64,000 nucleotides of DNA. It comes from Chrysomallon squamiferum. Lineage: Eukaryota > Mollusca > Gastropoda > Neomphalida > Peltospiridae. This document shows, one piece after another, positions 48,737 through 64,000 of this stretch. Within the stretch, counting starts at the first letter, position 1. Each line of letters opens with the position of its first letter. Position numbers and translations under genes: made by a program. The notes beneath the pieces were generated by a model, which saw only the letters and a list, made by a program, of their open reading frames with translations, was not told where the DNA came from and made no database searches. The DNA lies in the NCBI GenBank assembly GCA_012295275.1, contig CM022665.1:18741650-18805649 (forward strand), given 5' to 3'.

Positions 48737-48770
48737 TCATTAAAATAACAATTGTCTATTAGTTTTTATG

Positions 48771-48781
48771 GGTATCGAACC
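48771..48781 (-). promoter_or_regulatory. Perfect pol III B-box match (minus strand), possible SINE remnant
   Basis: On the minus strand the sequence reads CCCGGTTCGATACCC, matching the B-box consensus GGTTCGANNCC. Some 70-80 bases upstream on that strand, AGCTATCGTGATTAA loosely resembles an A box. No complete tRNA cloverleaf can be drawn, so a tRNA-derived SINE fragment is the likeliest source. Confidence 0.3.
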
Positions 48782-49339
48782 GGGATACTCAAATCTGTGA
48801 TAGAAAATTTCTTTCTGAGGAAGATATTTTTAATCACGATAGCTGTTTTCATTTCTCTGCATTCACGTTGCAAACGATATTTAATTCCTCTACTCTTTGT
48901 GTGTCGGCAAAGACCCGAGACTGCACAAAGCCACCATTTACTTTCGTAATAAACCATTACAGAGAAAAAAAATTACATTTAAAAACGCCATGGAAGTTAA
49001 AGTAAATAGTGGAAGCCTTCCATTAACAAGGGAACTGTTAGTTCTGAGTTTTTGTATTATGTAACTCTGTTTAAAATCACAACAAAATAGGACAGACTGT
49101 TATTTTTATTTGTCAGTGACTGATTCCATTTTAAATTAACTGTCGACAACATAGATTTTAAGTATGCACGTTAATTAAGTGTGAAATACGTTTCATGTTT
49201 TAACATGTTAACAACAACACGACAGCAATAATAATGATGATGATGATTTTGAAACGCTCCGTCTTTGTTATTTAATGTTTTTGTTGTCTTTAAACCAACT
49301 GCAATTTTTTGTTTTAAATATTTCAGAAACCTTAAAAAA

Positions 49340-52337
<2,998 letters not shown>

Positions 52338-52429
<92 letters not shown>

Positions 52430-52444
52430 TTTGTTTATTTATTC
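52338..52444. repeat. (ATT)n changing into (ATTT)n
   Basis: About twenty ATT triplets followed directly by about eleven ATTT tetramers, a change of repeat period within one array. Confidence 0.97.
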
Positions 52445-53559
52445 ACTCCATAATTAAAATAATTTCATAATAACGGCGCACACTTCTTCTGAACTGCATG
52501 ATCCGTCGGTTTAACCTGAATGTGCCTGCTGTCTGTAGGAGTGTAGGGATTAGTAATGAATTAAGTGATGTGGCTGAACGCTTCAGTCGCTATAGTCAGT
52601 GTCATTAAAGTGAACACTTACATAGAATCCAAGCCCATCTAGAGGATCCACAAGTTTTAAGGTTTGCGGACTATGTCACCGATTGAATTTCCCGGCAGAA
52701 AAGTCTGGAAGCATTTCGAAACAAATGGCGTCAGTACTATGAATCACGTTGAGGGACGGCATCAAAACTGAAGACGATGGACAGAAGTCATCCAAATATT
52801 TTTAAATTCACAGATATGATTAAGAAGCAACAATTTTACGGTTAAGATGTGGTGGAAGGTTAGCAGCTTGACTCTGACATACACCAACAACAAATGCTCA
52901 TCTTGACAGGAAAGAAATCTGCAACAGAAAGTGCTGATTCCATCTCTCATTTTGCTGGAATGTGAAATGTTATAAGTCCATTGTTGCTCTTTTGGGAAAT
53001 AAGCTATACTGTAATTCCCAACTGTTTCATCATTTGCTATCCTTTACTGCTCCAGTAATATATAACAATTGGTACGGGCACAGTGAGGTGTGGGCTAGGT
53101 GACACTGTACTGTCAAACTGACTGAAGTCCAGGCATGTCTTTTGTTATGTGAACTCTTACGTCATGAAAGGTGTGTGTGGGTACAAATGATAGAAATCAA
53201 ATGGTACTCTTGTAGTCGCGTTATTTGTACTGTTAGTAATTTTCCTTAGTAGAAAATGCTTCACGTCATTCGCTTGAACGCCGCTTCAACAGTCGAGGTT
53301 ACATTGTTCGTGCAGCAGTGAAACGTTGTCCAGCAGAGCGTACGCATGTGCTTCACGTAAACACTGTTGATCCCATTCTGCGTTGTAACCAGATATCATT
53401 ATGTAGAAAATATGCAAATCCTGGCTATATTGGATAAATTGCTTTTTAAATTCAATACCTTCGCCGTTATGGCGTTATCATTATAGACTTGAGAAATGAT
53501 TAATTTAATAAACTCAATCTCCTTTACGACGATCACATACCGCACAAATTACCGCTATT
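52445..53559. other. Complex CpG-retaining DNA, nothing recognised
   Basis: One of the longest simple-repeat-free stretches in this half. Around 52545-52960 the sequence looks like decayed coding DNA (several medium frames, moderate GC), and 53250-53410 is CG-rich. Stops interrupt every frame within about 60 codons and no family is recognised; an old transposon or pseudogene is possible. Confidence 0.3.
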
Positions 53560-53860
53560 TATTTATTTACTTAATAATTTAACAGCATTTCTGGTTACAT
53601 TTCATTATTTACCTCTGTTTTTATAGCATTAATTTACGTTCACATATATGAAGTTATACAATAAGTAATTTATTTGATAAAAAAAAAAAAAAAATGCACA
53701 AATAGTAAAATTCGATTACCTGGCTTTGTAGCTCAAATATCAAATTACATTCGTCTAGAAATTGTTAATGCATTTTCTTTTATGTACGATATTAAAATTT
53801 AACGGTAAACACTACTTCATTTATGTAATTTATTTACGCTACCACGTATTTACATACATG
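53560..53860 (+). repeat. Dispersed repeat family, copy 2
   Basis: It aligns collinearly in the same orientation with 47870-48215. The two conserved anchors are TTTTTATAGCATTAATTTAC (about 53619-53638) and AAATTCGATTACC (about 53708-53720). It has a 15-base poly-A where copy 1 has seven A. Divergence is high, suggesting an old family. Confidence 0.6.
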
Positions 53861-54238
53861 CATACCAAAAGGTTTTAGCTGTTGATTTTACAACTTACAA
53901 ACTTTAAAAGAAAGAAATAACCATCAAGTGTATAAATTACTGCACACTATATCGTATTACTCGATAAAGTGTGTACTCAATTCACGTACATTTCCTGCGT
54001 GTGATAAGCTGATCTGTGTACTCGCCAATTTCTTCAGTTTTCATACTGAAAAATAATTTAATAACAGTAAGCTTTGCTTCTTAGAATAATAAAATTATAA
54101 AGAATAGCTTTATTATAAAAGATAAATTTTGAGGTATCTACGCCATTTTTCTGTCTACAGGATTTTTTTTTTGTTTGTTTTGTTTAATGATCTGTTGAAT
54201 GAATATGCTTATCATTCTTTTTAGACTGAATAACTGGC

Positions 54239-54290
54239 ACACACACACACATATATATACGTACACACACGCGTGTGTGTGTGTGTGTTT
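54239..54290. repeat. (CA)n-(TA)n-(CA)n-(GT)n palindromic microsatellite
   Basis: CACACA and TATATA runs lead to ACACACACGCGTGTGTGT (54263-54280), a perfect palindrome centred on CGCG. It could form a cruciform or Z-DNA. Confidence 0.9.
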
Positions 54291-54419
54291 TGGATAAGAC
54301 AAACACGCATAGTCAGGCAGACTGATAAAGAGTCGGACAGAAAGCAATAATATTAATATTATTTAATATTAGAGAGTCAATATTGTTAAAGGATTATTTA
54401 AAGTGATGCAGCAAATGAC

Positions 54420-54660
54420 TTCCGCGCGAAAGAAAACTTGGTCAGGTTGTTTTTTCTAGGATCTCTGTAACCCTGCCGCAAGTTTGATTGCGTTTACACA
54501 TCACCTTTTCACTTACTTAACACAAACAATCCACGTAATTCTCCACTGTTTGTGAATCGTGTCTCCGTCGGCAGAATATTTTCGAAATTTCGCACGCGTA
54601 GTTGTTATTGAAACACTCTCCCGCCACACACACAATAGTAGAACAACAAAGAAGGTAAGT
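54420..54660 (+). other. CpG-retaining block ending in a consensus splice donor; possible first exon
   Basis: About 240 bases carry many CG dinucleotides (CCGCGCG near 54422, CGCACGCG near 54590) and end with AAAGAAG/GTAAGT, GT at 54655-54656, a near-perfect donor. No long frame lies upstream, so it would be a noncoding first exon with its promoter. No TATA box or initiator was identified. Confidence 0.2.
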
Positions 54661-55431
54661 TAGAACATCTCTGAATCTGGTTCTGTCGACCCAGACCTTT
54701 GATTTCTTGGCTTGTAAATGCCATTTTTATCACATTCTCAATCATCACAAATACACATTTTCTCTTCAATCACCATAATGGAAGCAGATAGATAAAATCA
54801 GTCGAATATTACTATTTCAGTTTGTCTCCGGTAAAATACCTGAATGTTTTGATTCAGCGACGCATTTCGAATGTACTTGGAAGAAAATTAAACTTTTGTA
54901 AATCTACATGATTATTCAAAACAGAAGAATCTAGGTTACAGAGTTCCAGAAATATTTCAGTAAAATAAAATTTCGGCAATTTATCGTGAAATGATTGTAA
55001 GTGACATTTGAATTGTTTTACGAAAAACATTGGAAAGCATAGTCAACATATTTTTTTAAGCAAAGAAGAAGAAGAAGAAGAAAATACTGCAAAAAGTTTA
55101 TACATGAAATTATTATTTGTATTATTATATAAACAGATATAAAAATCAGGTGACGCCATTATAATATCTAATTAAAATGTTTTTTCGCCAGTATTGTGAT
55201 TAACATTTTAATCGGGTGACTTATAACAACACTGATTTATTTTAAATATAATTAAAATGGATATGCTATATCTTCAGTTTAAACAGAGATAACAGGGAAG
55301 GCAAGAACAAAAAATGCTTCGAAATTGAAAGCACAAACAAGATGGAAGATACTGTAGAAGAATGTTATTATATGCATGTCTTGTATATCTTTGATAGAGA
55401 GAAAAAGAGAATGACTGTTTGTGTCTGTGTT

Positions 55432-55544
55432 TATATAATATATATATATATATACACATACACACACAGATACATACATACATATATATATATATACATA
55501 TATATACACAGTCACACACACACACATACACATATATATACACA

Positions 55545-55587
<43 letters not shown>

Positions 55588-55595
55588 GCATATGC
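55432..55595. repeat. TA/CA compound microsatellite
   Basis: Alternating blocks of TATA and CACA with TACA links. It translates to His/Thr/Tyr or Val/Cys repeats in several frames, none of them a gene. Confidence 0.95.
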
Positions 55596-55800
55596 ATTTG
55601 AAACAATAAACATATTCTGTGCCAAGTGAGAGGTTTTGGTTAACATTTCACTGTTATTCTTAATTATTTCATGACCGGTGACATTTAAAATTATATTTAT
55701 CTCTCTCTATTCCCTTTGCATTTCTTAAGTTTCAATATTGTCTGTTTAAATGTAACGCTACCACTTTAAATAGCATATTAATTAAAAATCAGTCTGTCGC

Positions 55801-55896
55801 AAACTGCGCATGCTCATTTTAGATCATCTGCCACTTAAAATGGATCCATCTGGGGCGCGAGCTTTAGTTGATTGTGTCAGCACGTGCATTCAGTGA
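55801..55896 (+). promoter_or_regulatory. CpG-retaining block with NRF1-like site, E-box and an 18-codon ORF
   Basis: CTGCGCATGCTC (about 55804) resembles the NRF1 motif, and CACGTG lies at 55881-55886. Between them, ATG at 55840 (context TTAAAATGG) opens MDPSGARALVDCVSTCIQ, ending at TGA 55894-55896. It could be a promoter with a short upstream ORF, part of an exon, or chance. Confidence 0.18.
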
Positions 55897-57282
55897 AAGA
55901 ATTAAAGTATTTCTGCAAGTTTGCTGTCTTTTCATTTTCGACAGCCATCTGGCGTCGTTCTGGTCTGGGACAGACCTTTCCTAATGCAACTATAAATTAA
56001 TATTTCAAAAGAAAAACTGACAAAAAGTCCGATATTTACTTTTGTCATTGTGAAATCGGCTCTAGACCCATCTCACGAAATTATAAAGATTACGGCAGAT
56101 TTTCCCTTTGAATGACTGATTAAAAGCAAATAAGATGAAAATGCATACTGACACTGCTTTGAAATCTTAACTTTGTAATCAAGTTTGTCTAGAGTCATTT
56201 TTACATTAATCTCTACAAACCATTATATTTCAAATAAGAGTGTCGAATTTCAACAAAACTAACAGCTGGATATCTTCCTTAGTCTGGTGCATTTGTTTCA
56301 AATATATGCTTAAACTTTCTTAACTTTTCAACAAAGCTGACTGAGAACTTTTGTACCTTAACAGTATTCTTATCACAGAAGCACGTCATACACTCCCAGA
56401 ATAGTTGTCATTGTTACGTATAATAACTGTGTTCATTTACATCTTGAACTGAAAGAGTCATGCAGGTTTTTATATATAGTTAGTTATATGACGTCATGCA
56501 TGTATATTGAACCATACAGTTAATGAGATACAAATCCGCTACCGTCATGCGAGTAGCAGCAAGTGAATTAGTATATACACCTTCCCGTAGTCGGGAAAGA
56601 ATGTAAGCTTTGATAAGCAAGACGCGGGTTATTGGCTGGAACAGAAAATTTTGTAATTTGAAAAGCAATGGAATTGTTATTAAATTCTGAATAAGGACAC
56701 ATTTTAAACTGCACAAATAATTTATACATTACATAATGCCAAAACATTTTCTATCCTTTCCTTTTCTTATATGATTTTGCCAATATAGCTACACAACTAA
56801 ATTACCCGTAATTCGAACAAACATCTCTTCTACTAAATCTGAAATGTTTCACGCTAAATAACGTGACCATGACACTGTCCAATGTAACCTCGATCTAATA
56901 AATCGGCATTATCAGTTTAGTATTTGTGTCTGCCGATATTGATATATGTTAATGCATATATATGTGTACTGAAATCTGAAGCGACAATAGGGACAAAATT
57001 AATTAGCTAACTGCCGCAAAGATTGATCGAAATGACTCTAGTGTGACAGTTCTTGTTTAAACTTTAATTACTGTCGCAATCCAATATCTTACTATAATTA
57101 CTTTACAGATTTTGTACTTGACAAGGTAACCGTGAACCACAGTTTGGTGATGAGATTCAATACGATGTATGTGATAAAACTTCAGAATCGTGTAAATGTA
57201 TCTTCGATCATATGGATGTCTGGCGTGTTTCAGATTATAATATTATACTAAAGTATTTTTTTTTTTGGTTTTGTAAAATGAA

Positions 57283-57332
57283 GTGTGTGTGTGTGTGTGT
57301 GTGTGTGAATACACACACACACACACACACAC
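57283..57332. repeat. (GT)n-GAAT-(AC)n perfect-arm palindrome
   Basis: About twelve GT units (57283-57307) and about eleven AC units (57311-57332) are separated by only a few bases, forming a long hairpin-capable inverted repeat. Confidence 0.95.
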
Positions 57333-57539
57333 AGTTCATGAACCTTTGTCTGCCTTTCCAATGAGGTTATGAATGTATTTCATTTCAAATTATTTTTGAA
57401 AAAATACGATCTTTGGCAAGTAACCATTGTTATATGATTAATCATTATCATTTGAGATTGAAATATCTGTTTATTTTTACTTTCATAACAGATAAAGAAA
57501 ACAAATGTTCAAGCACATAGAAGAAGAAAACAAAAATCC

Positions 57540-58080
57540 CATTTTACTGGAAAGTCGTGATAACGGTAACGCTCGCTGAAGAGGATTACAATACACTGCT
57601 AGCCTGATTCAACAAATGGTTTCAAAGAAAGAACCATTGGTCCATACTCATCGTTTGAGGCACTTTGCGAATTTGGCGACCTTAGCTTTCTCTCATTCTT
57701 GTTTACAGTAACACGTACTTGTGTCAATCGGCCAAGTTAATGCGATATTGGCAAAGAATTTCGATTGGTAGCAGTTCTCTTTAATGCGTGGAGTCTGTTT
57801 ACACTAGTCAGTTGTGTTTGGCACGGTACGGCAATTCGAACGTACGGTTAGCAGGTGGCTGCGTATGATTTTAAGTGCAAGCCCATCAGGCGGGCATTTC
57901 TGGTCAGCTCTTTTTCAAAGTATATGAAGGGGATATACAAGAAAACATGTTTTCAGTGATGGTTCTCTGTAGGTGGCAAATAGAAGTGTTTAATCCTGTG
58001 TATGTGATAATCTACGTGTAACATAAATCCAAATAAAGAACGCCATCATTAATGCCGAGCTCCAGTGCCGACAGACACGA
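57540..58080. other. Repeat-free CpG-retaining block, function unknown
   Basis: About 540 bases without simple repeats and with frequent CG (for example ACGGTACGGCAATTCGAACG near 57824). No frame is convincingly coding. It could be a promoter or enhancer for a neighbouring gene. Confidence 0.2.
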
Positions 58081-61000
58081 TGTTTTTATTAAAAAATAAA
58101 TCCTTTTCTTTTTCAAATAGAATATACTAATTATAATCCTTATACACTGAACACGATGTCTGGCTTAACTGACATTGTTATAGAACGCAAACATCTAGAC
58201 TGTAGAAAACAGGATGACTTTAATCTCGCATACATCCATGCTTATGATGTTTATTAAAACGAATGTGTTTATGTCACGTATATTAGCGATTATCTGTTGT
58301 AAGTTGCGAGATAAAACTGGAATATGTTTTTACAATATTGCGACATGATTACTTTCCCAGTATTATATCAGTTGATTAAAATGTATGAAGAAATGTTCTA
58401 AATAAATAAATAAATAATATGGAAATTGGCATGATATGGTTTAGGTTTCTTTTTTTTTCTTCTTTTTTTTTTTTTAAATTGTTTTTTGGATATCTTGTTT
58501 TCTTTTTATTTATTGCTGTTTTTATTATTTGGAGTATATCAGATGAAGAAATGTCAAATATGCTTATTCTAAACAATATTACTCTGTATATACGCTAAAA
58601 CAATTCACATGTTATACAGAACACAAAAACATACATGGCTGCACGCTTTAGAAGCTGTTTGGCGAATGTTCAGAAACTTGTTTGACAAAATCCTCACGAC
58701 ATTTCCATAAACAAATACAACCACATTTATTGGACATTTCTTGGATTAAAACTGACATTCACCTTTGAAAGAGTTAAAACATTTCTTTTGTCCCCAGGGT
58801 CTCTGTAATCAGCTGCACTCACGTATACTCATACTTAACACTTAACGTTTAATGCTTGTCGTCTCCCCACAGTTCCAGTTTCATTATTCACAGCCAGTGT
58901 AGCTGGAACCAATTTTAGATAAAAGCCGCGAGTCGTTCTATGGGGGTGCTTTGTCTTGAAACGGTTTAAACATTTATAAGCCTGGAATTAACTATTAGCA
59001 TGCAGAAGCAGTTTTTAGAAAGTTTGTGAATAGAGCATAATTGCACTGACATGAAATAAAATGGAGTGAGAGACAAACAATAGTTAAAGAGAACAAAAGT
59101 GATGGAACCGACAACGCAACAGACCGATCATAACGTTACAGAAGAGTATTGACAAAATAAAAAAAAAGGCACACAAGTATAATTACAGTAGACTCAACAA
59201 AGCGATGAGAAAATAAAGAACTAGTCAGTTCAAAAGAGCAGACATCAATACACCGCATCAAACAGAATAAAATTTACTTTCATTCTGTTTGTTTAAAGTT
59301 AAGTTTAATAACTGAATACTCCATTTTACCTAATAATTTGGTTTCTTTCCTTTTCTATTTTATTTTTTTATTTTTATTTTTTTTTTTTTATGATGACGGT
59401 GGACTGTTATTTGTTATTGATTTATTTTTATAAATTCTATTATAATTATCCTTTTCATTTTTTCATTTACCTATTTATTAATTTAATCGATTAGTAAATT
59501 TAAATTTATTCTGTTACATATTTATCTTTATGTACTCCACTTCTTACGCAGGAGGATAATCGGAAATAAATCGAGTATTTATTTTACCACTAAGGTTGAT
59601 GACAGAATGTGTAATAATAACGTTAGAAATTTATTCCTTTGTCTTATTATATTTGATCATATTTGTCACTTAGTAGCTGACGATGTATGTTTCAACACTG
59701 CCATCGTACCTAGTAAACTCAGCACGTTATCTTGATAATCATTATGGCGCTGGTTCGGGCGTTAGTCGTTTTCTCTTCTGAACGCTGTGAACGTTCATGC
59801 ACTCGTTGTTTTCCTCTTTCTCACATAAGCAAGCCAAGGTCATTTCAGGATATACTAAATATGATTTACCGTATATAAAAATAAATAAATAAAAAATAAT
59901 AAAAATTCATAACATCATTTGCCTATATAAAAGAAATACAAAAATGAAAGAATTAAAGAAAGAAAGAAAGAAAGAAAAAAGGAAAAAGATAAAGGAAGAA
60001 AGAAATGCTAGCAGCATGACTGCAGTATAATTTGTTGTTTATAAAGAACAGGTGGTGTTCTTGTGTGCTTTTGAAGTATACAATAAACGTGATATAAAAT
60101 GATATGCCGAGCAGGTGCATATGCAAATGTCGATAATTTTTTTAAAATTTTTTTTAATTTTTATTTTTTTATTAAAATACAATGTATTATCTTTTTTTAA
60201 AATTATTATTATTATTATTTTTTTTTTTATAAAGACTTTGCGATTTGTATCCCATAGCTTAAAGAAACTGAAAAACTGAAAACATACTGAAAATGTTGAC
60301 GAGAATAACAACTAGCTGATAATCTTTTTTCATACGCTGAATGGTTGGATAAACCTTTAAAGATATCTCAATATATTTTATATTAACATTAATAGTCTGT
60401 CTGTTATCCGTTTTTCTATATGTTACTGATATCAGAAAGGAAATGTGTTCTTAGCTCTGTTCTTAGAAATCAGCAGCAAAAAGACCGTTGTATATGCCTT
60501 CCCAAACACAGCAAAGTACGTGCTATTATTACTGATGGGGCACAGACTTAGATTGGAAATAACCTTCAGAGGATATATATTTTTACACTGATACTATTAA
60601 GACATGTTACAGAAAGGAAGTATAATGCAGGATGATTGTGTAGCTGCATGAAATTATTTCTGAAACAGCTGTAGAGATGGTTATGAATACGGAAACATAT
60701 TAATCTGTGTATTCTAGTTTGATCAATCCACACACGCTCTACATAATAACCTATTACAGTCTGAACAATGTGTCATCAGCTTCTGATGATTTCATGATCA
60801 GAGGCGTCATATTACAAACTTTTCCAATCGTTACCTTCATAACACTAGACCAGACATAGAAGAAAGAAAAAAAAAAAAAAAAAAGCAGTGATTTCATAAA
60901 ACACGTCAGTAAACTTATATTAAAATGTAATCTAAAGTCATCGAGTACGCTCAGGTCAAGATGAAACGTGCAGATCTGGATGCACTCAGATGCAAGAGTA

Positions 61001-61444
61001 ATAGTTTAACAGATCAAGCTCTTGGTCCAAACATTCTATAAGAAAGTGTGTAGATCAGAGAACGTGTGTTTGCAGTTGTTTCCGTGTACCAGATGAGACT
61101 AGTCTAGAAGTTACAACCTTACCAAAAGCCTGACTGAACTGATGTAATTTGTTTCCTCTCAGATTTTGTATTTGCATTTACCGTGACAGATCGTTAAAAA
61201 GTAAAACATGACAATGCACACGATTCACTTATTGGCGCACTTTGATCGTTGAAAAGTTCTCTTTGTTTTTTTTAAATTTTGTTCCGCAGTAATGATTATT
61301 GCCAAACGATTTTGTATGCACGCTAAATATTACATGCATGCTAATGATTAATTTAGAAATACAGAAATACAAGTAGATTAAGAGAGATCTGAATACGTTT
61401 TTAAAAATGATTTTCAACTTACTGCCCTTTGAGCATCCACAAAA
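58081..61444. other. AT-rich DNA, no clear gene
   Basis: A good acceptor (TCTCCCCACAG ending at 58871) is followed by short frames of 9-16 codons only, and GTTCCAG/CTGGAAC form a small inverted repeat there. Other content includes AAAG repeats (59957-59979), T-rich sequence (58448-58476, 59340-59390, 60140-60230) and A18 (about 60867-60884). Nothing is recognised. Confidence 0.35.
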
Positions 61445-61695
61445 CACTTAAAATACAATAAAATATAATAAAATAAAGAAAAATAATATAAAAGGAAATA
61501 TAAAATAAACCACAATAAAATAAAACAAAATAAAATAAAATTTAAAAAATAATTGAAAATGAAAATATAAATATAAAATATAATATAAAAATAATAAAAT
61601 TAAATAAAAATAAGTAAAATGTAATAAAATCTAAAATGAGATAAAATAAAATAAATATAAAATATTCAAAAAAGTAAATGAAAATACAATAAAAC
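61445..61695. repeat. A-rich degenerate (AAAAT)n region
   Basis: About 250 bases made almost only of AATAAAAT and ATATAAAAT-like words with a few C and G. Confidence 0.9.
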
Positions 61696-62664
61696 TTAAG
61701 CAACTGGTCATAAATATACATACTATCATTAATATAAGCACCTAAACCCCTGTATTGCTTGATTAACTAGACTGTTTAATACAGTATTAGTGGATTAATA
61801 GGTGCGAAGAGATATTCATTGGTATTTTAATATTACAATATAACAATTTTATCATTTTTATTAATTTTAATACCGCAATCTGAAACATTTAGTTTAAATT
61901 TCACAGTTACAGTTATTATGCAATCACATAAAGACAAGATGCACATCAGATAATGTAAGGTAACGTATTAATGAGGGTGTGGGTATGACTCATCCACCCA
62001 TGCCAGCCATACCCAGCACATATCTGTGAATAATGGATGTAATCCAATGCTTCGGACGCAAATGAATTAGTCAACCATATTTTTTTTCCGCTAAATTCGG
62101 AGATTTTTGAAATAATCCGTACTCATAGACACACGTTTATACACAAACACATATGGATAGGTAGATAGAGACAGAGAGATCGGTATGAGTGTGTGTATAC
62201 TAATATAGATGTACGTATAATTATAAATATGTAATTATATCATTACTCTAATGGGTATTGATGTTTTAGTTTACTGTGGACGTTAATTCTTGCTAATGCG
62301 GATATGAACAATAATAACCTTATGATCTGTTGATAAATAAGTTTCTTCAGAAAATCTTAATTATATTTGCCTTAAGGGCGTGTTTCTTTTGTCAACAAGC
62401 AGGTAATTACGTAGCAAAGTTGCAAGTCTTTGTTTCAGCAAGAAAAGGAATGGTGGACAGAACGCACGGATCTGACGTGTGAATGTTGTAAGCGCATAGT
62501 TCAGAATTTGCATCCATTAAGAATAATTATGAGCCGCTACAGAGTATCAGCTTTCCTGAACGTAAATTAGGGTTCTTACAAAATAAATAACAGTGTGATT
62601 TGATAGGATCGAAAATATCATGATATATGTATATGTCATTTAGGTCGCTCGCGCGCACCTGTGT

Positions 62665-62669
<5 letters not shown>
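61696..62669. other. AT-rich DNA, nothing recognised
   Basis: Mixed sequence with TA/GATA-like patches (about 62150-62190) and no supported gene. An alternating CGCTCGCGCGCAC lies just before the GT array (about 62645-62658). Confidence 0.4.

Positions 62670-62728
<59 letters not shown>
62670..62728. repeat. (GT)n microsatellite, about 30 units
   Basis: Uninterrupted TG dinucleotides. Confidence 0.97.
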
Positions 62729-62731
<3 letters not shown>

Positions 62732-64000
62732 ACCTGCGTGCCTGTGCGTGTATTTGTATAAGACACAAAATAAAAATAATGTATTTATGGATAGACACTG
62801 AGTGTCTGAAACTATAGACCGAAAGAGATAAAAAAAAAAAAAAAAAAAAAACAGAGACGAATAGTCACTCCGAAAGAAAGAGAGTTATACAGATATATTT
62901 TATTTTTCCTTACTGTGTTTCATGTAGGAATTACACAGTTCTTCAAACAATTAGAACAGAAAACACAGAGAAATAACCTCATATTTTAATCACGGTATTC
63001 TATCAGTATTTTTGCAGAATGTGCTGGCATTGGAATAGGTTACGTTCCACCTTCGATGTTACAAATAAGCATAAAGATGTATTTTACTAGACAGAAACGA
63101 GCATTCAGTTCATTTGTACCTGTGTGTGCGTTTACTGCACATTACACTCAGGTGACACGATAAACAAGACAATTAATGCAATTCACTGTTATTTGTTAGC
63201 AGAAATCCGATTATGACTGTCAATAGAAGACTAACAAAACATAATAGTTTACTTTCTCATAACTGTTATTACATATGACGTCAACGAACGTATTCATCGG
63301 ACACTTCCATCAAATTCAATAGGTTTTGTTTTATATATATGTATATATATCGTTTTGTTTTCACAATCTCCGGGATAATGACAAGGCGATATAGCAGTAT
63401 TATCCCCTGAGACTCATATGTGAATAGAGAACGTATTTTTTTTAATAATTAAATAATGCTGTTATAAAAACAAACTAACTGCATCATGTGGATTTCCTGA
63501 TTAGCTGCAACAGCTGTATGAATAGCACATTCACACAAACACACAAAAACCACACACAACCACTCATTTTCAGTTATTCGTACATGCATGCACTTACATT
63601 CAAACCTACCTAAATATATACATAGCACACATACATATTTATATTTATCTACAAACATTAATCTTATTACATTAAATAAACAGACTAACAATATATATAT
63701 ACACACACACACTCATATATATACACACACGCACAAACACACATATATATCGACACACATACGTACATACATACCTATATATAATTACTACTACTGTTAT
63801 TCTTATTATTATTATTACTATTATTATTACTATTACTAGTACTATTACTACTGCCACCAAAATTATTATTATTACTGCTATTGTTATGTGACTGTTATTA
63901 TGACACTAGCTTATTAAATTTTAATAAGTGCTAAACCAATTAAACACGCCTGCTACTGAAATGATTACTGGAACTCTGAAAACAAAAGCACCGTTCTCTA
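62729..64000. other. AT-rich DNA with terminal TA/CA and ATT/ACT repeats
   Basis: Includes about 21 A (62830-62851), TA/CA compound repeats (63690-63775) and ATT/ACT triplets (63786-63870). No gene is recognised up to the window edge. Confidence 0.4.

Overview
This window looks like one stretch of a large, AT-rich animal genome. Support for this: possible short exons with polypyrimidine-AG acceptors separated by kilobases, no prokaryotic gene density, homopolymer A/T tracts of 20-41 bases, and very abundant (ATT)n, (CA)n, (GA)n and mixed-triplet microsatellites. The texture (TTA/GTT/GAT triplet arrays, diverged 30-50 bp minisatellites, tRNA-like B boxes) and the patchy CpG depletion fit a marine invertebrate, most likely a mollusc and perhaps a cephalopod. 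That taxon is an inference from composition; no species marker was recognised.

Region 1 (about 1-29 kb) is strongly CpG-depleted and T-rich on the + strand, and I read it as the 3' part of one long + strand transcription unit. The best coding evidence is three short segments that follow acceptor sites, each ending in a stop codon: 18666-18788 (40 codons), 24049-24123 (24 codons) and 26765-26821 (18 codons). All three are open in the phase starting at the first exon base, so they could be alternative C-termini of one protein. The first two weakly resemble, in order, the C-terminal part of vertebrate muscleblind-like (MBNL) proteins. This is a tentative family call that needs a database search. 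Two further candidate exons (13130-13471 and 28562-28668) and several weaker ones are recorded. The first two stop codons are followed by diverged minisatellites that would lie in their 3' UTRs.

Region 2 (about 30-64 kb) retains CpG and appears mostly intergenic or unmethylated. It is full of microsatellites and interrupted triplet arrays. It also holds a nearly identical 161-170 bp direct repeat pair (34784 and 36090), a degenerate tandem motif between the two copies, a diverged dispersed repeat family (about 47.9 and 53.6 kb), two tRNA-like B boxes suggestive of SINE remnants (40.1 and 48.8 kb), and a coding-like 90-codon minus-strand ORF with three N-glycosylation sequons (43323-43595). 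A strong splice donor after a CpG-retaining block (54.4-54.66 kb) could be the first exon of another gene.

No complete multi-exon gene, rRNA, intact tRNA, CRISPR array or intact transposon was found. Most long reading frames here are translated microsatellites.
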